From NCBI RefSeq assembly GCF_001647275.1, contig NZ_LRMM01000017.1:23041-87040 (forward strand): a stretch of DNA of 64,000 nt. The letters are read 5' to 3'. The DNA is from Rufibacter ruber. GTDB taxonomy: Bacteria > Bacteroidota > Bacteroidia > Cytophagales > Hymenobacteraceae. Below are positions 61,346-64,000 of this stretch, piece after piece. A program made the position numbers and the translations under genes. The first letter of the stretch is position 1, and each line of letters begins with the position of its first letter. The notes beneath the pieces were generated by a model. That model did not search any database. It was not told the origin of the DNA and worked only from the letters and a program-made list of their open reading frames with translations.

Positions 61346-63781
61346 TTACTTGCTTACCCGGTTTTCTTCGTCACCGGTTCCTGTTCTGCGGTTGCGGGCG
61401 GTCTTGATTTTGCTGTTCCCAAATTTGTAGTCGAAGCTCAGGTTGAGGCGGCGGCTTTCCCACTCGTTCTGCCAGTACATGTTCACGTTGTCATAGTGCA
61501 GGTGGGCCCTGAAACGGGAGGTGTTAAAGATGTCGTTGAGTTTGAGGCTCACGGTGGCGCGGCCGTCCAGAAAGGTCTTCTTGCCGCCCAGGTTCAACTG
61601 GTAGTTGGCCTTGTTCTGGAAAAGCCCAGACACAGACGGGGAACTGTAGTACCCGGCAATCTGCACGCTGAAGTTCTTAGGCAGCACAAAGTTATGGTCG
61701 GTGCTGAGGTCCCAGGAGAACTGCTCCTGGTTGTACTGCTCACCCTGCACGGGTGTGTTTACCTTGTTCAGGCTGGCCTGCACCTGCAGGTTGGCGTTCC
61801 ACCATTTCTTCACGGGCAGGGTACCGCCGCTGCTGAAGCTCAAAGACGTGGCGCGGGCCAGGTTCTGTGGCGTGCTGATGCTTTCCTTGGTAACATCATT
61901 CTGGCGCACCACTTCCATCACAAAATCTTTCTGCTCCAGGTAACTGATGCCCAACAGCTGGAAACCTTTGAAGATGTAGTTGAACTGGAACGAGTGGGAG
62001 AACGACGGTTGCAGGAACGGGTTGCCCTTGAGGCCGGTGTACGGGTCTGAGTAGAACGTGAACGGGTTCAGGCTGCGGTAGTTGGGCCTGCTGATACGGC
62101 GGCTGTACGAGGTGGAGAACTGGTGGTCATCTTTGGGGCTGTAACTCACAAAAGCGCTGGGGAACAGCTCCCAGTAGTTGCGGTTGGCCACATTCTGGGT
62201 AGTGAGCGAAGTACCTTCGGAGATGGTCTGCTCGGCCCGCAGGCCCGCCTTGAAGCTCAGCTGTTTGCTGAATTTCTTGCTCAGGCTCAGATAACCGGCG
62301 TTGATGTTCTCGTCATACAGAAAGTGGTTGGTGCGGCCCGCGTCATTCTGCCAGCCGGTTTCCTGGCGGCGCTCAAACCTGATGTCTGAGTCATTCTGCA
62401 CCCAGCTGCTTTTCCAGCCGGTCTCGGCTTTCCAGTTGCTGCCCAGCGGGTGCACGTAGTCCAGCTTCACAGCAAAAATACGGATGGCGGCGTCTGAGAA
62501 GCTCTGCAGTTGCTCCAGTTCCCTTTCGCCGGTCACGGCGGCCCCCAGGTACTGGTTGGTGAACAGCTCGTCTGCCCCGTTGCGGTAGCGCACAAAATCA
62601 GCGTCAAAGGAGAGGGAGCGGCCGGTGGTGTCTATGTCAAACTTATAGTTGGCGTTGAGGCTGTAGTTGTGAGAGGCCACGTCTCTGGGGTTGTTCATCT
62701 GCACGCTGCCAATGGCGTTGCCCGGCACGTCATAATTCACTGAGTTGCTGGTGGTGAGCGTGTTCTCTGGCGAGGTGTAGCCTTTGAGCATGAGGCCCAC
62801 GGTGTGCTGCTTATGGATGAACCAGTCGCCGCCCGCCACTACGTTCACGCTTTTGGTTTTGGGGTGCCAGAAGTTCACAGACCGGTACAGGCTGTCTCTG
62901 ATGGTGCGCTCCATGGTGAGGCGGTTGTATGAGTTGTAGTGGCCGGTGTTGAGGCGGGTGTAAAAGCTGAACTTGCCCAGGTTGTAGTTCAGGTTGATGC
63001 CCGCCCACGCCTTTTCATATTTGCCGTAGCCGGTGCCCACGCTCAGGGTGCCGTTCATGCCTTTGGTGAGTTCGCGCTTGAGCTGGATGTTGATCACGCC
63101 CGCCGTGCCCGCCGCGTCATAAGAAGCCGGTGGGTTGGCAATGAGTTCCACCTTACTTACCGCCGAGGCGGGTAAGGATTTGAGGTAGTTGCTCAACTCG
63201 GTGCCGCTCATGTAGGTCATCTTGCCGTTGAGCATCACGTTCACGCTGCCGCTGCCCCTAAAGAGAATGTTGTCATCTTTGTCCAGGCGCACGCCGGGGG
63301 CGTTTTTAAGTACTTCCAGGGCATTGTCGCCGGCGGTATTCAGTTTCTCCACGTTCAGGATGAGGCGGTCAGCCTGCTGTTCCAGCAAGGGGCGCTGGCC
63401 CTGCACCACCACCTCTTTGAGTGCGGTGGTTTTCTCCAGGGCTTGTAAGGCCGGTACCTGCACCGGCTGCCCCTTCACGGCAAACGGCTGGCTCACGGCG
63501 GTGTTGAAGTCAATGCGGCTGGCCTTTACCAGGTATCGGCCGGCGGCCACTTTCTCAAACACGTACGTGCCCGCCTCATCTGCCATCATAGAATTGGCCA
63601 CGCTGGAGTCTGGCAGCTGCACCAGCAGAATAGTGGCGAAACCCACCGGTTTCTGGGTTTTAGCCTCCAGCACCTGGCCTTTCACGGTGGTGCCGGGCTG
63701 GGCCAATGCCCACGGGGACAGCAGCGCGGTGAACAGAAGCAGGAGGAACAGGCAGCGGGTGTAGTAGAGGTGACGGCGCAT
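61346..63781 (-). CDS. TonB-dependent receptor, outer-membrane barrel family
   Basis: Outer membrane transporter of 811 residues. Signal peptide (LFLLLLFTALLSPWALA), an N-terminal carboxypeptidase-regulatory-like domain (about 30-110, TTVKGQVLEAKTQKPVGFAT), a plug domain (about 120-210, LKEVVVQGQRPLLEQQ, VSKVELIANPPASYDAAG), then a 22-strand-type barrel without a SusD partner, so import of an unknown solute or a signalling role. The frame extends to 63949, but ATG 63781 (MRRHLYYTRCLFLL) begins the signal peptide. The upstream 220 bp contain a half Pal element (63879-63902). Confidence 0.9.
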   Translation of the reverse strand: MRRHLYYTRCLFLLLLFTALLSPWALAQPGTTVKGQVLEAKTQKPVGFATILLVQLPDSSVANSMMADEAGTYVFEKVAAGRYLVKASRIDFNTAVSQPFAVKGQPVQVPALQALEKTTALKEVVVQGQRPLLEQQADRLILNVEKLNTAGDNALEVLKNAPGVRLDKDDNILFRGSGSVNVMLNGKMTYMSGTELSNYLKSLPASAVSKVELIANPPASYDAAGTAGVINIQLKRELTKGMNGTLSVGTGYGKYEKAWAGINLNYNLGKFSFYTRLNTGHYNSYNRLTMERTIRDSLYRSVNFWHPKTKSVNVVAGGDWFIHKQHTVGLMLKGYTSPENTLTTSNSVNYDVPGNAIGSVQMNNPRDVASHNYSLNANYKFDIDTTGRSLSFDADFVRYRNGADELFTNQYLGAAVTGERELEQLQSFSDAAIRIFAVKLDYVHPLGSNWKAETGWKSSWVQNDSDIRFERRQETGWQNDAGRTNHFLYDENINAGYLSLSKKFSKQLSFKAGLRAEQTISEGTSLTTQNVANRNYWELFPSAFVSYSPKDDHQFSTSYSRRISRPNYRSLNPFTFYSDPYTGLKGNPFLQPSFSHSFQFNYIFKGFQLLGISYLEQKDFVMEVVRQNDVTKESISTPQNLARATSLSFSSGGTLPVKKWWNANLQVQASLNKVNTPVQGEQYNQEQFSWDLSTDHNFVLPKNFSVQIAGYYSSPSVSGLFQNKANYQLNLGGKKTFLDGRATVSLKLNDIFNTSRFRAHLHYDNVNMYWQNEWESRRLNLSFDYKFGNSKIKTARNRRTGTGDEENRVSK

Positions 63782-63878
63782 GGGGAAATGGGTTTTGGTG
63801 AAATGATGCCCAAAGGTGCGCGGGCTGGCCTTCACCCGAAAAAAAATAATCCCAACGCCTGGGAAAATTATGCCAACT

Positions 63879-63902
63879 GCTGTTTTCGGCCTGTTTTCTG
63901 AC
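63879..63902. repeat. Pal30, left arm only
   Basis: CTGTTTTCGGCCTGTTTTCTG without the matching right arm; a truncated copy about 100 bp upstream of the TonB-dependent receptor gene. Confidence 0.5.
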
Positions 63903-64000
63903 AATACTTCGGACAGTTTATGCTGCGATTCTGCCGAAGTTAAGGACACAGTCTGTTTTGTCCTTGTTATTTAAGTGGCTTTTGTCAAAACCGAACACGG

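Noticed and set aside
61172..62050. 292-codon plus-strand frame opposite the TonB receptor gene
   Set aside because: It is the mirror of a well-supported receptor gene, runs through Pal29 and has no protein features; an antisense shadow caused by GC-rich codons.
251..63902. All Pal elements as ordinary rho-independent terminators
   Set aside because: Only Pal13 has a proper T run, several lie between the 5' ends of divergent genes, and some sit next to a separate terminator.

Overview
The window looks like chromosomal DNA of a member of the Bacteroidota, most likely the Cytophagales/Hymenobacteraceae (Rufibacter, Pontibacter and Hymenobacter-like genera). This rests on promoters of the Bacteroidota type (TTTG, about 19 bp, TAnnTTTG), a secreted protease with a type IX secretion C-terminal domain, a Bacteroidota-type LptD, a large carboxypeptidase-regulatory-domain TonB receptor, a BlaI/M56 pair with TonB-like repeats, and a long-tailed ribosomal protein bS16. 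The genus is an inference. No rRNA, tRNA, CRISPR array, transposase or prophage gene was recognised.

Layout. 1-3.6 kb: pirin, a DUF1579 protein, then an AT-rich island with a membrane-anchored protein and a PD-(D/E)XK-like nuclease. 3.6-12.2 kb: glucose-6-phosphate isomerase, fatty acid hydroxylase, a degenerate pyrophosphatase-like lipoprotein, a thiamine-diphosphate oxidase/decarboxylase, an ATP-grasp ligase and a short-chain dehydrogenase. 12.5-14.8 kb: the operon rpsP-rimM-trmD-rplS on the minus strand. 15-25.3 kb: envelope and lipid genes (LTA synthase/phosphoethanolamine transferase-like enzyme, interrupted DUF418 gene, desaturase, RluA, PanB, LptD, amidase, MCE/MlaD). 25.5-34 kb: acyl-CoA carboxylase beta subunit, SirB1-like protein, T9SS-linked subtilase and two tandem HEIGH-motif lipoprotein metallopeptidases. 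34-49.4 kb: aminotransferase (frameshifted), M16 peptidase, glycosyltransferase, BlaI/M56 pair, another subtilase, aminopeptidase P (frameshifted), TolC, pyrB and pyrR. 49.4-64 kb: two tandem secreted paralogues, an EVE protein, PolX, a TonB-like protein, an Mpo1-like protein, a sugar dehydrogenase, an AraC regulator (frameshifted), a DUF983 protein and a TonB-dependent receptor.

The most striking structure is not a gene. About thirty near-palindromic elements of roughly 40 bp (called Pal1-Pal30 here), built on GCGTTTTGGGCCTGTTTT, a 2-6 nt loop and its complement, sit in most gaps between transcription units. They are absent from the tight joints inside operons and occur in convergent, codirectional and divergent gaps alike. 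Their arms vary together, so base pairing is what is conserved. Two element-like sequences lie inside coding regions (the glycosyltransferase and PolX). A second family of about 87 bp, with ends reading GTCATCCTGAAAGGATCTTG, occurs five to six times, and several smaller repeat families fill the longer gaps.

Four conserved genes carry single lesions: one in-frame stop and three one-base losses, of which one is in a G run and two restore doubled bases. Restoring one base gives normal family length each time, so either recent decay or base-level sequence errors could explain them. Two proteins keep their fold but appear to have lost active-site residues: the pyrophosphatase-like lipoprotein, and the polymerase half of PolX (its PHP nuclease half looks intact). 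The M56 gene is preceded by a BlaI gene whose promoter matches the Bacteroidota consensus, with an operator-like dyad filling the spacer.
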